Shown: one piece after another, positions 1 to 8,746 of the stretch
Position numbering within the stretch: the first letter of the stretch is position 1
Layout of the letters: the number at the start of each line of letters is the position of its first letter
Assembly (NCBI GenBank): GCA_963817135.1
Contig: CAWFNG010000001.1
Coordinates: 1-64,000, forward strand
DNA: 64,000 nucleotides
Direction: 5' to 3'
Source of the DNA: VAZQ01 sp963817135
Lineage (GTDB): Bacteria > Pseudomonadota > Alphaproteobacteria > Rhizobiales > Xanthobacteraceae
The notes under the pieces: generated by a model
What the model saw: only the letters and a program-made list of their open reading frames with translations
Told to the model about the DNA's origin: nothing
Databases searched by the model: none
Position numbers and translations under genes: made by a program

Positions 1-366
1 AGGGTTTCGGATGACGGCCCTTGGCGACGATGCGCCTGGCACTGGGGCCGTCGTCCGAAAGCCTCCAAAGAACGAACCCGCGGGACGTGAAGTGTAGCTG
101 CCTCTTCGCGCTATGGCGATTTGGTGGTGATAAAGGTCGCCGCGATAGGAATTGGAGTGGGCGCTCGGATGATTACGGCTGCTGCGGAGTCGTGTGCGGT
201 TTGTTTGATGACGAGTAACGGGCGCAGGCGCGCTGGCCGCGGCGTTGAACGCAATGCTGGCGCGCTGTTCGGCCGCACGCTGGCGTGACCGGTCGATGAT
301 CGGCAAGTCAATGTTCGCTGGTGGATAGAAGAAACAGGGGCTGCGCTCACGAGGTGTCGATCCTGA
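1..366. other. Left-edge non-coding stretch with a long hairpin
   Basis: No gene is recognised here; the short ORFs lack a start signal and resemble no family. Positions 5-20 and 45-60 form an inverted repeat of 16 bp with one G-T wobble (TTTCGGATGACGGCCC against GGGCCGTCGTCCGAAA) around a 24-nt loop. The stretch lies beyond the 3' end of the IS91-type transposase, so it may hold that element's terminal region, which in this family carries hairpins. That assignment is inference. Confidence 0.4.
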
Positions 367-1554
367 TCACAGTTGCGGCGGCCGATGTCGAGGCGTTGAG
401 CCGCGGGCGAAGGTCTCGATGATCACCATGCGGCCGCCGCAACACGGACAAGCAAGCGCGGGGACCGGCCCCTCGCGATTTGCGGCATCAGCATCGGCAT
501 GTTGGACTTGCGGGGTTGGTACGGCGAGTAGCTCGCGGGCACGCGCGATGTTGTCGGTGGAAGTCTTGGCGAACAGGCCGAAGTGGCGGATGCGGTGAAA
601 CCCCTTCGGCAGAACATGGATGAGGAAGCGGCGGATGAACTCCTGCGGCGCGAGCGTCATCCGCTTGTAGCGAGCGCTGCCATCGGCGCGATAGTCCTTG
701 TACTTGAAGGTGACGCCCTTCTCGTCGAACGCGATCAGGCGGCTGTTGGCGATGGCGACGCGATGGGTATAGCGCGACAGATAGGCGAGCACGACCTCGG
801 GTCCGCCGAATGGAGGCTTTGCGTACACGTGCCACTTGCGCCTGCGCAGTGGCGCCAAGTAGGCCGCGAACGCCTTGCGTTCGGTTAGCGCGACATGTTT
901 GCCGAAGAACTGCAGTTTGCCAGCGGCGTGGGCAGCAAGCAGCTTATCCAGCATCAACCCTCGGAACAGCTTCGAGAGCACGGGGACCGGCAGCAAGAAG
1001 CGCGGCCGGCGGCACGCGATCCAACGCGAGCCATCGAGTGAGATGCCGCCGCCTGGGACGATCATATGCACATGCGGGTGATGCATCATGGCCGAGCCCC
1101 AGGTGTGCAGCACGGCGGTGATGCCGATGCGGGCTCCAAGGTGCTTGGGATCCGCCGCGATGATGTGCATCGTTTCAGCCGACGCCTTGAACAGGAGGTC
1201 ATAGACCACGGCCTTGTTCTGGTGGGCGATGTCGCCGATCTTCGACGGCAGGGTGAACATGACGTGGAAGTAAGGCACCGGGAGAAGCTCAGCCTCCCGC
1301 GCTGCCATCCACTCGCGCGCTGCCGCACCCTGACACTTGGGGCAGTGCCGGTTGCGGCAGCTGTTGTAGGCGATCGTCGTGTAGCTGCAGTCTTCGCAGC
1401 GCGCGACATGCCCGCCGAGCGCCGCCGTGCGGCAGCTCTCGATGGCGTTCATCACCTTGAGCTGGGCGAGGCTCACGTGACCGGCATTGGCGCTGCGCCA
1501 CGCGGGACCACAGTCGCGGAAGATGTCCGCGACTTCCAGAGCAGGGCGGGACAT
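367..1554 (-). CDS. IS91-family HUH transposase
   Basis: This 395-residue protein is a rolling-circle transposase of the IS91 family. An N-terminal zinc-binding region has paired cysteines (CEDC near 53-56, CPKC at 71-74). The HUH motif that binds the divalent metal is HPHVHM around 159-164. A YLSRY segment at 258-262 places two tyrosines four residues apart, as in Y2 nickases. A further CPCC motif lies near the C-terminus. Length is normal for the family. It starts 13 bp after the tyrosine recombinase gene on the same strand, so the two are probably co-transcribed. No frameshift is seen and it may be functional. Confidence 0.92.
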   Translation of the reverse strand: MSRPALEVADIFRDCGPAWRSANAGHVSLAQLKVMNAIESCRTAALGGHVARCEDCSYTTIAYNSCRNRHCPKCQGAAAREWMAAREAELLPVPYFHVMFTLPSKIGDIAHQNKAVVYDLLFKASAETMHIIAADPKHLGARIGITAVLHTWGSAMMHHPHVHMIVPGGGISLDGSRWIACRRPRFLLPVPVLSKLFRGLMLDKLLAAHAAGKLQFFGKHVALTERKAFAAYLAPLRRRKWHVYAKPPFGGPEVVLAYLSRYTHRVAIANSRLIAFDEKGVTFKYKDYRADGSARYKRMTLAPQEFIRRFLIHVLPKGFHRIRHFGLFAKTSTDNIARARELLAVPTPQVQHADADAANREGPVPALACPCCGGRMVIIETFARGSTPRHRPPQL

Positions 1555-1567
1555 GACCGCCGGCGGA

Positions 1568-2446
1568 TTATGCCGGCGGCTGGGGCCTGTTTCCCATCAG
1601 CGGTGTGAGCCGATCCAATGGGCTCATCACCGCTCGGATCGTGCTGGTGGCAACGTGCTCATAGAGCGCGGTGGTGTCGAGCCTGGCATGGCCGAGCAAG
1701 ACTTGGATCAGGCGAGTGTCGGTTTTCTGCTCGAGCAAGTGGGTGGCGAAGCTGTGTCGCAGCGTGTGCGGCGTCACCCGCTTCTTGATCTCGGCCATCT
1801 CGGCTGCGGCATGAACGGCGCGGTTGAACTGGCGCGTCGTCAACGGCAGCAATCGATCACGGCCCGGAAACAACCATACCGCCGGCCGCGCAATGCGATA
1901 CCAATCGCGTAAGAGTTCGAGCAGCACCGGCGAGAGCATCGCAAAGCGATCCTTCTGCCCCTTGCCCTGTTCGATCCGCAGCAGCATGCGCTTGGAATCG
2001 ACGTCGGACACCTTGAGTGCCACCACCTCAGAAACCCGCAATCCGGCACCGTAGGTGGCACTGAATGCGGCCTTGTACTTCGGTCCGGGTGCTGCCTCCA
2101 ACAGGCGCACGATCTCTTCCTCGCTTAACACCATCGGCAACTTGCGCGGTTCGCGCACAAACGTAAGGTATCGAGCCATATGCGTTCGATCGAGCGTCAC
2201 GGTGAAGAAGAAGCGCAACGCCGAAACCGAGCCGTTCATGGTCGGCGGCCGCACGCCTGTTCGTCTCTGATGCAGCTGGAAGCGGCGAAGATCCTCAGCC
2301 GTTGCCGTATCCGGCGAGCGACCGAGGAAAGCTGTGAAAGTCTTGACGTGGCGGATATAGTCGTTGCGGGTCTTCTCGCCGAAATTGCGCACGGTCATGT
2401 CTTCGATCATGCGCTGGCGCAGTGGACTGATGGGCTTCTCGCTCAT
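1568..2446 (-). CDS. Tyrosine recombinase of the IS91-type element
   Basis: This 292-residue phage-integrase-family protein has an N-terminal SAM-like core-binding domain (about 10-90) and a C-terminal catalytic domain. The catalytic set is complete: R137 (GAGLRVSE), K163 region, H227 and R230 (HTLRH), H253 (LLGHA) and the nucleophile Y262. It lies directly upstream of the IS91 transposase on the same strand, an arrangement known in a subgroup of IS91-like elements in proteobacteria. Its role there may be co-integrate resolution or target choice, but that is not shown by the sequence. It appears intact. Confidence 0.92.
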   Translation of the reverse strand: MSEKPISPLRQRMIEDMTVRNFGEKTRNDYIRHVKTFTAFLGRSPDTATAEDLRRFQLHQRRTGVRPPTMNGSVSALRFFFTVTLDRTHMARYLTFVREPRKLPMVLSEEEIVRLLEAAPGPKYKAAFSATYGAGLRVSEVVALKVSDVDSKRMLLRIEQGKGQKDRFAMLSPVLLELLRDWYRIARPAVWLFPGRDRLLPLTTRQFNRAVHAAAEMAEIKKRVTPHTLRHSFATHLLEQKTDTRLIQVLLGHARLDTTALYEHVATSTIRAVMSPLDRLTPLMGNRPQPPA

Positions 2447-2788
2447 CGCGGTGCTCCTGTCTTGAGGTGGAGGTTACTGACCCCTCGATCCTCAAGACGG
2501 GACACCGTCCTGTCACCTCGTTCGGCTCACCTCGTCACATGCATCCACTGCCGCTTGCTCAGTCTTCGCGCGCAGCGCGCTCCCGCGTAAGCGGGTTCGT
2601 TCCATGGCACGAACCCGCCGCATCCCTGCGCACCACCAACGTCGGATGACTGAGGTCAAGCAGACCTAATGCGAGCGCACTGATCACTGCCAGTGAATGA
2701 CCACAGCGGTCATTTGCAAAAAACAGTGCCCTGGACACATTGCTTCGCCAGACTGATGATTGCGTGCCGGCGGAGTTAGGGTGCCATT
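2447..2788. other. Non-coding stretch with two hairpins and a dispersed repeat
   Basis: No gene is seen between the recombinase start and the cyclase gene. Two perfect inverted repeats are present: 9-bp arms at 2459-2467 and 2490-2498 (GTCTTGAGG/CCTCAAGAC), and 10-bp arms at 2591-2600 and 2609-2618 (GCGGGTTCGT/ACGAACCCGC) with an 8-nt loop. IS91 elements carry hairpins at their ends, so one may mark this boundary. Positions 2641-2692 match 15162-15213 at about 79 percent. Confidence 0.5.
2591..2618. repeat. Perfect 10-bp hairpin near the IS91-type element end
   Basis: The arms GCGGGTTCGT and ACGAACCCGC pair perfectly around the loop TCCATGGC. No T-run follows on either strand, so a rho-independent terminator is unlikely. 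The place, 145 bp upstream of the recombinase start, fits the terminal palindrome of an IS91-type element. Confidence 0.45.
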
Positions 2789-5700
2789 ATGAACCTCGGG
2801 GGTTGGCTGCGGAGCCTTGGCCTCGAACAATATGAGGCGGCATTCCGCGCGAACGCAATTGACGATTCGGTCCTGCCGAGCCTGACGGCGGAGGACTTGA
2901 AGGAGTTGGGTATCGACGCTGTCGGACACCGCCGTAAGCTGCTCAATGCTATCGCTGCCCTGCGCGCTGACGCGGACGTGAAAACCGCGTTACCGGACGC
3001 TTCTTCCTCAATCGATAAGTCCGCCAAGGACACCGCCGAGCGCCGGCACGTCACGGTGATGTTCTCCGACCTCGTCGGTTCGACGGCACTCTCCGCCCGC
3101 ATGGACCCGGAGGATCTGCGCGAGGTCATTTCCGCCTATCAGAAATGCGTCGGCGAGACCGTGCACCAATTCGATGGTTTCGTGGCGAGATACATGGGCG
3201 ACGGTGTCCTCGTGTATTTTGGTTATCCTCAGGCCCACGAGGACGATGCCGAGCGGGCCGTACGGGCGGGCCTTGAACTGATCACAGCGGTGGCCGGGCT
3301 CAAGTCGCGTGCTTCTCTGCGGGCCCGTGTCGGAATTGCGACGGGGCTGGTCATCGTCGGCGATCTCATCGGGTCGGGTGACACACAGGAGCGCAGCATG
3401 ATTGGAGAGACGCCGAACCTTGCGGCGCGCCTGCAAGGGATTGCCGAACCAAACATGGTTGTCATCTGCGACAGCACGCGCAGGATCCTCGGCAATCTTT
3501 TTGAGCTGGAGAGCCTCGGGCCAAGGGTCCTCAAGGGTATCGCCGGGCCGGTGCGGACCTGGGCGGTGCTTAAGTCGAGTTCCGCGGCGAGCCGCTTCGA
3601 GGCGCTGCACGCGATCGGCATGACGGCCCTCGTCGGGCGCGAAGAAGAGTCGGAATTGCTGCTTCGCTGCTGGTCCAAGGCAACAAACGGCGAAGGCCAG
3701 GTGGTGCTACTTTCCGGCGAGGCCGGTATCGGGAAATCACGACTCACGGCTGCGATTATGGAACTTCTCGCAGGCGAGCCGCACACGCGCTTGCGCTATT
3801 TCTGCTCCCCGCAGCACACCAACAGCGCGCTTCATCCGATAATCGGACAGATGGAACGTGCTGCCGGCCTGGCGCACGACGACACCCTGCAAGCGAAACT
3901 CGACAAACTCGAAGTGCTCCTCCGACAATCCTCGACATCCGTGCAGGACGCCGTGCTCATTGCCGAAATGCTGTCGCTGCCGAACGATGGACGCTATCCC
4001 GTGCTTGAACTCGCCCCGCAGCAGCGCCGGCAAAGAACGCTGGACGCGCTCATCTGGCAAATGGAAACCCTGTCCAGCTCTGTTCCACTGCTGATGGTCT
4101 TCGAGGATGCGCATTGGGCCGACCCCACGAGCCTGGAAGTGTTCGGTCGGACGGTGAGCAAGATTGCCAGCCATCGCGTACTGCTGATCGTGACCCTCCG
4201 GCCGGAATTCGAGCCGTCCTGGATCGGACAGGCGCACGTGAGCGCCATCACCCTCAATCGGCTGGCGCCCCGTGAAGTCGACGCCATGATCGACCACATC
4301 GTCGGCAATAAGCCACTGCCGGCGAATATCCGGCAGGATATCATCGAGCGCACGGACGGCGTCCCCCTGTTCGTGGAAGAGATGACGAAGGCGGTGCTGG
4401 AGGCAGAGAGCGAGGGCGAAGCACGGCGAACCGCCGCCTTGGTTCCCTCTCCGACACTGGCGGTCCCCGCAAGCCTGCACGCATCGTTGATGGCGCGGCT
4501 CGACCGGCTCGGCCCCGCCAAGGAGCTGGCGCAGATCGGGGCGGCGATCGGACGCGAATTCTCCCATGCTCTGCTGGCTGCGGTGGCGTGCAAGCCGGAG
4601 GCGGAGCTCGAAACGGAGCTCGACAGTTGCTTTCGGGCGGGTCTGCTGTTCCGGCAGGGTGTGCCGCCGAACGCGACATACCTGTTCAAGCATGCCCTGG
4701 TACAGGACGCGGCTTATGGCCTGCTGCTGCGCGAGCCGAGACGTGCGCTTCATGCCAGAATCGCCGAAACCCTCGAAAGTCAGTTCGCGGATATCTCCGA
4801 GAACCAGCCCGAGCTATTAGCGCGTCACTGCACCGAGGCGGGACAGGTCGAGAACGCCGCGGCGCTGTGGGGTAAAGCGGGACTGCGGTCGGCGCAGCGA
4901 TCGGCGGTGGTTGAAGCCATAGAACAGCTCAGGCGTGCGCTCGGCCTCCTCGCGACTCTGCCCGGCACGCCGGCCCAGCGTCGCGAAGAGATCAAGCTTC
5001 AGGTTGCACTCATAACCCCACTCCTCCATGTCAGAGGTTACGCGGCGCCGGAAACCAGGGCTGCTGTTGAGCGGGCACGACTGCTGATCGAACAAGCTGA
5101 AGCGCTCGGCGAGCCTCCCGAGGATCCACTGTTGTTGTTCTCCGTTCTTTATGGCTTGTGGGTCGCGAACCTTGTAGCGTTCAACGGCGACGTGATGCGT
5201 GAGCTTGCTGTCCAATTCCTGACCCTCGCAGACAAGCAGAGCGCGACGGGGCCGCTCATGCTTGGGCATCGCCTCATGGGCTTGTCCCTGCTACATACAG
5301 GGGATATCGCAGACGGACGAGCGCATCTCGATCGCGCGTTCACGCTCTACGACTCTGCCGAACATCGGTCTCTGGCGACGCGTTTTGGCCAAGACATCGG
5401 CGCGGCAACCTTGTCCTGGAAGTCGTTGGCTTTTTGGCTGCTCGGCTATCCCCAGGCCGCGCTCGCAGACACCGAGCACGCGCTCAAGGTTGCGCGCGAG
5501 ATCGGCCACTCCGCGACGTTGATGTACGTGCTGAATTTCAGCGCATGGACCCATATCCACTGCGGAAATTATGCGGCAGCAAACGCGCTTGTCGATGAAT
5601 TTAGCGCTTTGAAGGATCAAACAGGGTCGTTGTTCTGGGCGGCATGGGCGATGATGCAACGAGGTTGCTTATTGGCCCTGACCGGCAAAGCCTCAGACGC

Positions 5701-6178
5701 AGTTCAAACGATCACCGCCGGCGTCACCGCAATGCGATCGACGGGAACAACGATGTGGATGCCAATGTGGTTGTCATATCTGACGAGAGCCGACGCGGAA
5801 ATCGGTCAATTCGATGACGCCAAGCACTGCATTGGCGAAGCAATGGCCGCAGTGGAAACGGCCAAGGAGAGATGGTGCGAGGCCGAGGTCAATCGCATTG
5901 CCGGGGAAATCGCACTGTTATCGCCGGAGCCGGATGTGGCGAAAGCAGAAGCCTATTTCGAGCGTGCGCTCGCGGTCGCGCGGAAGCAGCAGGCAAGGTC
6001 CTGGGAACTCCGAGCCGCGACGAGCATGGCGCGGCTGTGGCACGATCGGGGCAAGTGGAATGAGGCCCGCAAGCTTCTCACTCCGGTCTACGGCTGGTTC
6101 AGCGAAGGCTTCGACACGCGCGATCTCAAGGAGGCCAAAGATTTGCTGGGCGCACTGACCTCATCTGAACGCTCATAA
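2789..6178 (+). CDS. SAM domain - class III cyclase - AAA ATPase - TPR protein
   Basis: This 1129-residue multidomain protein starts with a SAM domain (about 3-60), followed by a class III nucleotide cyclase domain (about 85-260). Both metal-binding aspartates are visible: D94 in VMFSDLVGST and D138 in YMGDGV. A STAND-type ATPase follows, with Walker A GEAGIGKS near 310 and a Walker B-like LLMVFEDAHWAD. The C-terminal half is helical with TPR-like repeats. This order is a known, expanded family in Bradyrhizobium-like bacteria; the ATPase and repeats probably act as a sensor that gates the cyclase. The product (cAMP or cGMP) and ligand cannot be read from sequence. The gene stands alone. The ATG at 2789 has only a weak ribosome site, but the SAM domain begins at once, which supports it. 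Confidence 0.9.
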   Translation: MNLGGWLRSLGLEQYEAAFRANAIDDSVLPSLTAEDLKELGIDAVGHRRKLLNAIAALRADADVKTALPDASSSIDKSAKDTAERRHVTVMFSDLVGSTALSARMDPEDLREVISAYQKCVGETVHQFDGFVARYMGDGVLVYFGYPQAHEDDAERAVRAGLELITAVAGLKSRASLRARVGIATGLVIVGDLIGSGDTQERSMIGETPNLAARLQGIAEPNMVVICDSTRRILGNLFELESLGPRVLKGIAGPVRTWAVLKSSSAASRFEALHAIGMTALVGREEESELLLRCWSKATNGEGQVVLLSGEAGIGKSRLTAAIMELLAGEPHTRLRYFCSPQHTNSALHPIIGQMERAAGLAHDDTLQAKLDKLEVLLRQSSTSVQDAVLIAEMLSLPNDGRYPVLELAPQQRRQRTLDALIWQMETLSSSVPLLMVFEDAHWADPTSLEVFGRTVSKIASHRVLLIVTLRPEFEPSWIGQAHVSAITLNRLAPREVDAMIDHIVGNKPLPANIRQDIIERTDGVPLFVEEMTKAVLEAESEGEARRTAALVPSPTLAVPASLHASLMARLDRLGPAKELAQIGAAIGREFSHALLAAVACKPEAELETELDSCFRAGLLFRQGVPPNATYLFKHALVQDAAYGLLLREPRRALHARIAETLESQFADISENQPELLARHCTEAGQVENAAALWGKAGLRSAQRSAVVEAIEQLRRALGLLATLPGTPAQRREEIKLQVALITPLLHVRGYAAPETRAAVERARLLIEQAEALGEPPEDPLLLFSVLYGLWVANLVAFNGDVMRELAVQFLTLADKQSATGPLMLGHRLMGLSLLHTGDIADGRAHLDRAFTLYDSAEHRSLATRFGQDIGAATLSWKSLAFWLLGYPQAALADTEHALKVAREIGHSATLMYVLNFSAWTHIHCGNYAAANALVDEFSALKDQTGSLFWAAWAMMQRGCLLALTGKASDAVQTITAGVTAMRSTGTTMWMPMWLSYLTRADAEIGQFDDAKHCIGEAMAAVETAKERWCEAEVNRIAGEIALLSPEPDVAKAEAYFERALAVARKQQARSWELRAATSMARLWHDRGKWNEARKLLTPVYGWFSEGFDTRDLKEAKDLLGALTSSERS

Positions 6179-6317
6179 GCTCGAGTGCGGTAAGGTCTGC
6201 TTCCGAGTTGATCGCCGCGCCTCGCAAGAAAGCTGTGAACTGGCGGGTAAAACTGATTTTTTCTGGTTGGATTTTCAATACTGTCGGCCGCTCAGGGCTA
6301 TTTTGGAGGAACGCCAG

Positions 6318-6620
6318 ATGGGCAAGCTAATGTCGAAGTCGGAGATGATCGAAAAGATTGCTGCGGAGAATTCTGAGCTGTCGAAAAAGCAAGTGAAAGG
6401 CGTCATCGAGTCTCTAGCGACAGTCGGCTACAAAGAATTGAAGAAGAACGGGGCCTTTGTTGTCCCCGGTTTCGCCAAGTTCGTCGTCATCAAGAAGCCT
6501 GCTACCAAAGAGCGAAAGGGCATCAACCCGTTCACAAAAGAGCCCACGGTGTTTAAGGCTAAACCCGCCCGAAAGATCATCAGGGCGCGTCCGGTGAAGG
6601 CAGCCAAAGACGCGGTGTAA
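6318..6620 (+). CDS. HU-family nucleoid DNA-binding protein
   Basis: This 100-residue protein matches the bacterial HU/IHF fold: an N-terminal helical dimerisation part (SKSEMIEKIAAE, KKQVKGVIESL) and a C-terminal beta-arm region (GFAKFVVIKKPATKERKGIN) with a basic tail. It binds and bends DNA. A longer ORF begins at 6267, but the ATG at 6318 is preceded by GGAGG at 6305-6309 and begins where the family begins. The arm motif has KGINPFTKEP in place of the canonical RNPQTGE, so it belongs to a divergent HU subgroup sometimes fused to lysine-rich tails. No operon partner is evident. Confidence 0.88.
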   Translation: MGKLMSKSEMIEKIAAENSELSKKQVKGVIESLATVGYKELKKNGAFVVPGFAKFVVIKKPATKERKGINPFTKEPTVFKAKPARKIIRARPVKAAKDAV

Positions 6621-6794
6621 AGTAGGTCTTCTGCACACACTGTGCCCGGCGGCGCAGACCACGCGCACGACCTCACAGAGACCTGACTGTGTGGCTTACT
6701 CCGCAATTGTGTGTCGCAGCAAAATAGACCGATCATGTCCGAATGGGGTCTTGTCTTTGGTTGCTCAATCACAGCGTCTGACGCGTAGATATCT

Positions 6795-7100
6795 ATGGCG
6801 AAGAAGCAATCACGCATACCTGCAAACTTGCAGCCTTGGATCGATGCGCGACGCAAGTTCCATCTGTCGCATGAGCACGTGCAGATGGCACGTGAGCTGG
6901 GGCTGAACCCAAAGAAGCTCGGAAAGCTGGACAACCATGACCAAGAGCCATGGAAGCTGCCTCTGCCGGAATTCATTGGTGAGCTTTATTCCAAACGCTT
7001 CGGTAAGGGGAGGCCGGATGTTGTGAGAAGTATCGAGGAGACCGCCGCGGCGAAGCAGGCAAAGAAGCAGGCGAAGAAAACCACCCGCGACGCACGCTAG
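6795..7100 (+). CDS. Small conserved hypothetical protein
   Basis: This 101-residue soluble protein has no signal peptide or membrane segment. The central part, with the segments HVQMARELGLNPKKLGKLDN and EPWKLPLPEFI, resembles a family of short uncharacterised bacterial proteins. The C-terminus is a lysine/alanine-rich tail (AKQAKKQAKK). Function is unknown. It follows the HU gene by 174 bp in the same direction, but that gap makes co-transcription uncertain. The ribosome site upstream of the ATG is weak. Confidence 0.65.
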   Translation: MAKKQSRIPANLQPWIDARRKFHLSHEHVQMARELGLNPKKLGKLDNHDQEPWKLPLPEFIGELYSKRFGKGRPDVVRSIEETAAAKQAKKQAKKTTRDAR

Positions 7101-7265
7101 ATAGTTGACCAGCGTGGCGATCCAATTCTGTAGCGAGGTACCGGCGATACTCGTGACACAAGACCCATCTGAGACATAGGCTGTGCACTGCGCCAATGGT
7201 TTTCAGCCCTGTCAAAGTACCTGTTTCAGCGGATACAATGCTCGCTCCTGAGCCTGTGAGCCAAT

Positions 7266-8252
7266 ATGCGGCGACGCGAGTTCATTAGTTTGGTTGGCGG
7301 GACGGCAGTGGCATGGCCGCTCGCGGCGCACGCGCAGCAGGCGGCGCTGCCCGTGGTAGCGTTTATCACCGGCGGAGCGCCGGAGGCCTCTGTGCGCAGA
7401 GCGGCCAGTTTCCGTAACGGTCTGAGCGAAACCGGCTATGTTGAAGGTCGGAATGTGGTGGTGGAGTATCATTGGTTAGAGGGTCACTACGATCAGCTGC
7501 CTGCCCTGATGGCTGATTTGGTTCGCCGCGGCGTGGCTGTCATCGCCACGCCCGGCAGCAATCCAGCTGCGCTTGCGGCCAAAGCTGCCACACCGACGAT
7601 CCCGATCGTCTTCGGCGTCGGCGAGGACCCGGTCAAGCTTGGTCTGGTCGCCAGCCTTGCCCGGCCGGGCGGCAACGCGACTGGCATCAACTTTTTCAAC
7701 GCTGAGGTTACAGCCAAGCGCTTGGGGTTCCTGCATGAGTTGGTACCCAAGGCGGTTCGTGTTGCCGTGCTCATCAATCCGGCCAACGCCTCAGTCACTG
7801 AGACCACGCTACGAGAAGTAGAGGAAGCTGCCCGCGCCACTGGACTGCAAATTCAGATATTCAACGCCAGCACCAACCGCGAAATTGAGGCGGCCTTCGC
7901 AGGGCTCGTTCGCGACCGAGCGGGTGTCCTCTTCGTCGCGCCTGATGCGAACTTCGTCAGTCGGCGTGTACAATTTGCGACACTCGCGACGCACTATGCC
8001 ATTCCGGCGAGCTACCACTCGCGCGAGTTTGTCGAAGTCGGCGGACTAATGAGCTATGGGACCGACAGTCTGGACCATTTTCGTCAGGTGGGCGTCTACA
8101 CTGGCCAAATCCTCAAGGGTGCGAAACCCGCCGATCTGCCGGTTTTGCAATCGACCAAGTTCGAGTTCGTCATCAACCTGCAAACGGCCAGGGTACTCGG
8201 CATCGAGGTGCCTAACTCGATACAATTGCTCGCCGACGAGGTGATCGAATAG
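7266..8252 (+). CDS. DUF534-type ABC substrate-binding protein (array copy 1)
   Basis: This 328-residue periplasmic protein belongs to the ABC_sub_bind family (PF04392/DUF534). The N-terminus is a Tat-type signal: RRREF at 2-6, a hydrophobic stretch, and AHAQQ near 25 as the processing site. Family marks include the GNATGINF segment, GLMSYGTD, and a C-terminal DLPV..TKFEFVINL region ending DEVIE. It is the first of seven paralogues in 10 kb. No permease or ATPase gene accompanies any of them, so the ligand and transporter are unknown. A TACAAT box at 7234-7239 is a possible -10 element. Four bases after the stop begins a flank shared with copies 3 and 7. Confidence 0.9.
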   Translation: MRRREFISLVGGTAVAWPLAAHAQQAALPVVAFITGGAPEASVRRAASFRNGLSETGYVEGRNVVVEYHWLEGHYDQLPALMADLVRRGVAVIATPGSNPAALAAKAATPTIPIVFGVGEDPVKLGLVASLARPGGNATGINFFNAEVTAKRLGFLHELVPKAVRVAVLINPANASVTETTLREVEEAARATGLQIQIFNASTNREIEAAFAGLVRDRAGVLFVAPDANFVSRRVQFATLATHYAIPASYHSREFVEVGGLMSYGTDSLDHFRQVGVYTGQILKGAKPADLPVLQSTKFEFVINLQTARVLGIEVPNSIQLLADEVIE

Positions 8253-8285
8253 GCTATTTTGCTGCACTGCATGAGTCCGGTCCTG

Positions 8286-8510
8286 GCAGATATTGTTGCA
8301 AAAGTCCAAAATTGCCCGGTGATAATTTTTCCGCCCTAAGACGATACGACCGCCGACCACCGATCTGTGTAGCCTCAATCGCGTTACCGAGGTCGCCTGT
8401 GAGTTTATCGTTAGGCGATGAGGCCCCCCAAATCTTTACACGAAAGTCGCGTCTACAGCCCGGAGAATTTTTGATCACCAGTGCAAAAAGACTTTTGCAA
8501 CAATATCGGC
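8286..8510. mobile_element. MITE-like element with IS1182-type terminal repeats
   Basis: The 225-bp segment is bounded by 21-bp inverted repeats (8286-8306 and 8490-8510) that differ at one base. The repeats are nearly the same as the 22-bp termini of the complete IS1182-type element at 10730-12313: GCAGATATTGTTGCAAAAGT here, GCAGATTTTGTTGCAAAAGT there. The interior codes for no transposase and does not resemble the IS interior. It is most simply a non-autonomous element or a deleted IS mobilised by the IS1182 enzyme. No clear target duplication is visible. Confidence 0.65.
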
Positions 8511-8665
8511 ACTTAGTGTGAGTGCCACCTCACCCTGGGTATGACTGCTCTCGAATGAGCAGCGGACTGAACGCGGACGCAGCCCTTTGGGCGGCCTATG
8601 ACCCCGAGCAGTCATAAGGCGGGTCGAAATCCCGCATCGCAGTAATCTCCCGCCGACCCAAGGTG

Positions 8666-8674
8666 TGCTATCGT
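8666..8674 (+). promoter_or_regulatory. Extended -10-like motif shared by several genes
   Basis: TGCTATCGT within GTGTGCTATCGTT precedes array copy 2. The same TGTGCTATC or CGTGCTATC core recurs at 13101-13109, 15279-15287 and 31095-31103 upstream of other genes. It fits an extended -10 (TGnTATCnT). No convincing -35 box was found. Confidence 0.35.
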
Positions 8675-8746
8675 TTCGGTAGCCGACGGGGACACGGACA
8701 GCGCCCCTCGATTTATGACCCGCCAGCCTGCCGACGAGGTAACCGA

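Larger units (their letters stand above)
8253..8746. other. Intergenic stretch holding a MITE-like element and inverted repeats
   Basis: No gene is seen in this 494-bp gap. It holds the shared 3' flank of the array genes (8257-8285), a MITE-like element (8286-8510), and a perfect 11-bp inverted repeat (TATGACTGCTC at 8540-8550, GAGCAGTCATA at 8606-8616). An extended -10-like TGCTATCGT at 8666-8674 lies about 73 bp upstream of array copy 2. Confidence 0.55.

Noticed and set aside
1..366. ORFs of 65 and 79 codons at the left edge
   Set aside because: They have no start signals and no recognisable domains, and they overlap each other on opposite strands.
8617..8636. GCGGG-TCGAAAT-CCCGC resembling a tRNA T-arm
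   Set aside because: The loop does not have the canonical TTCRANY layout, and no anticodon arm or acceptor stem can be built around it.
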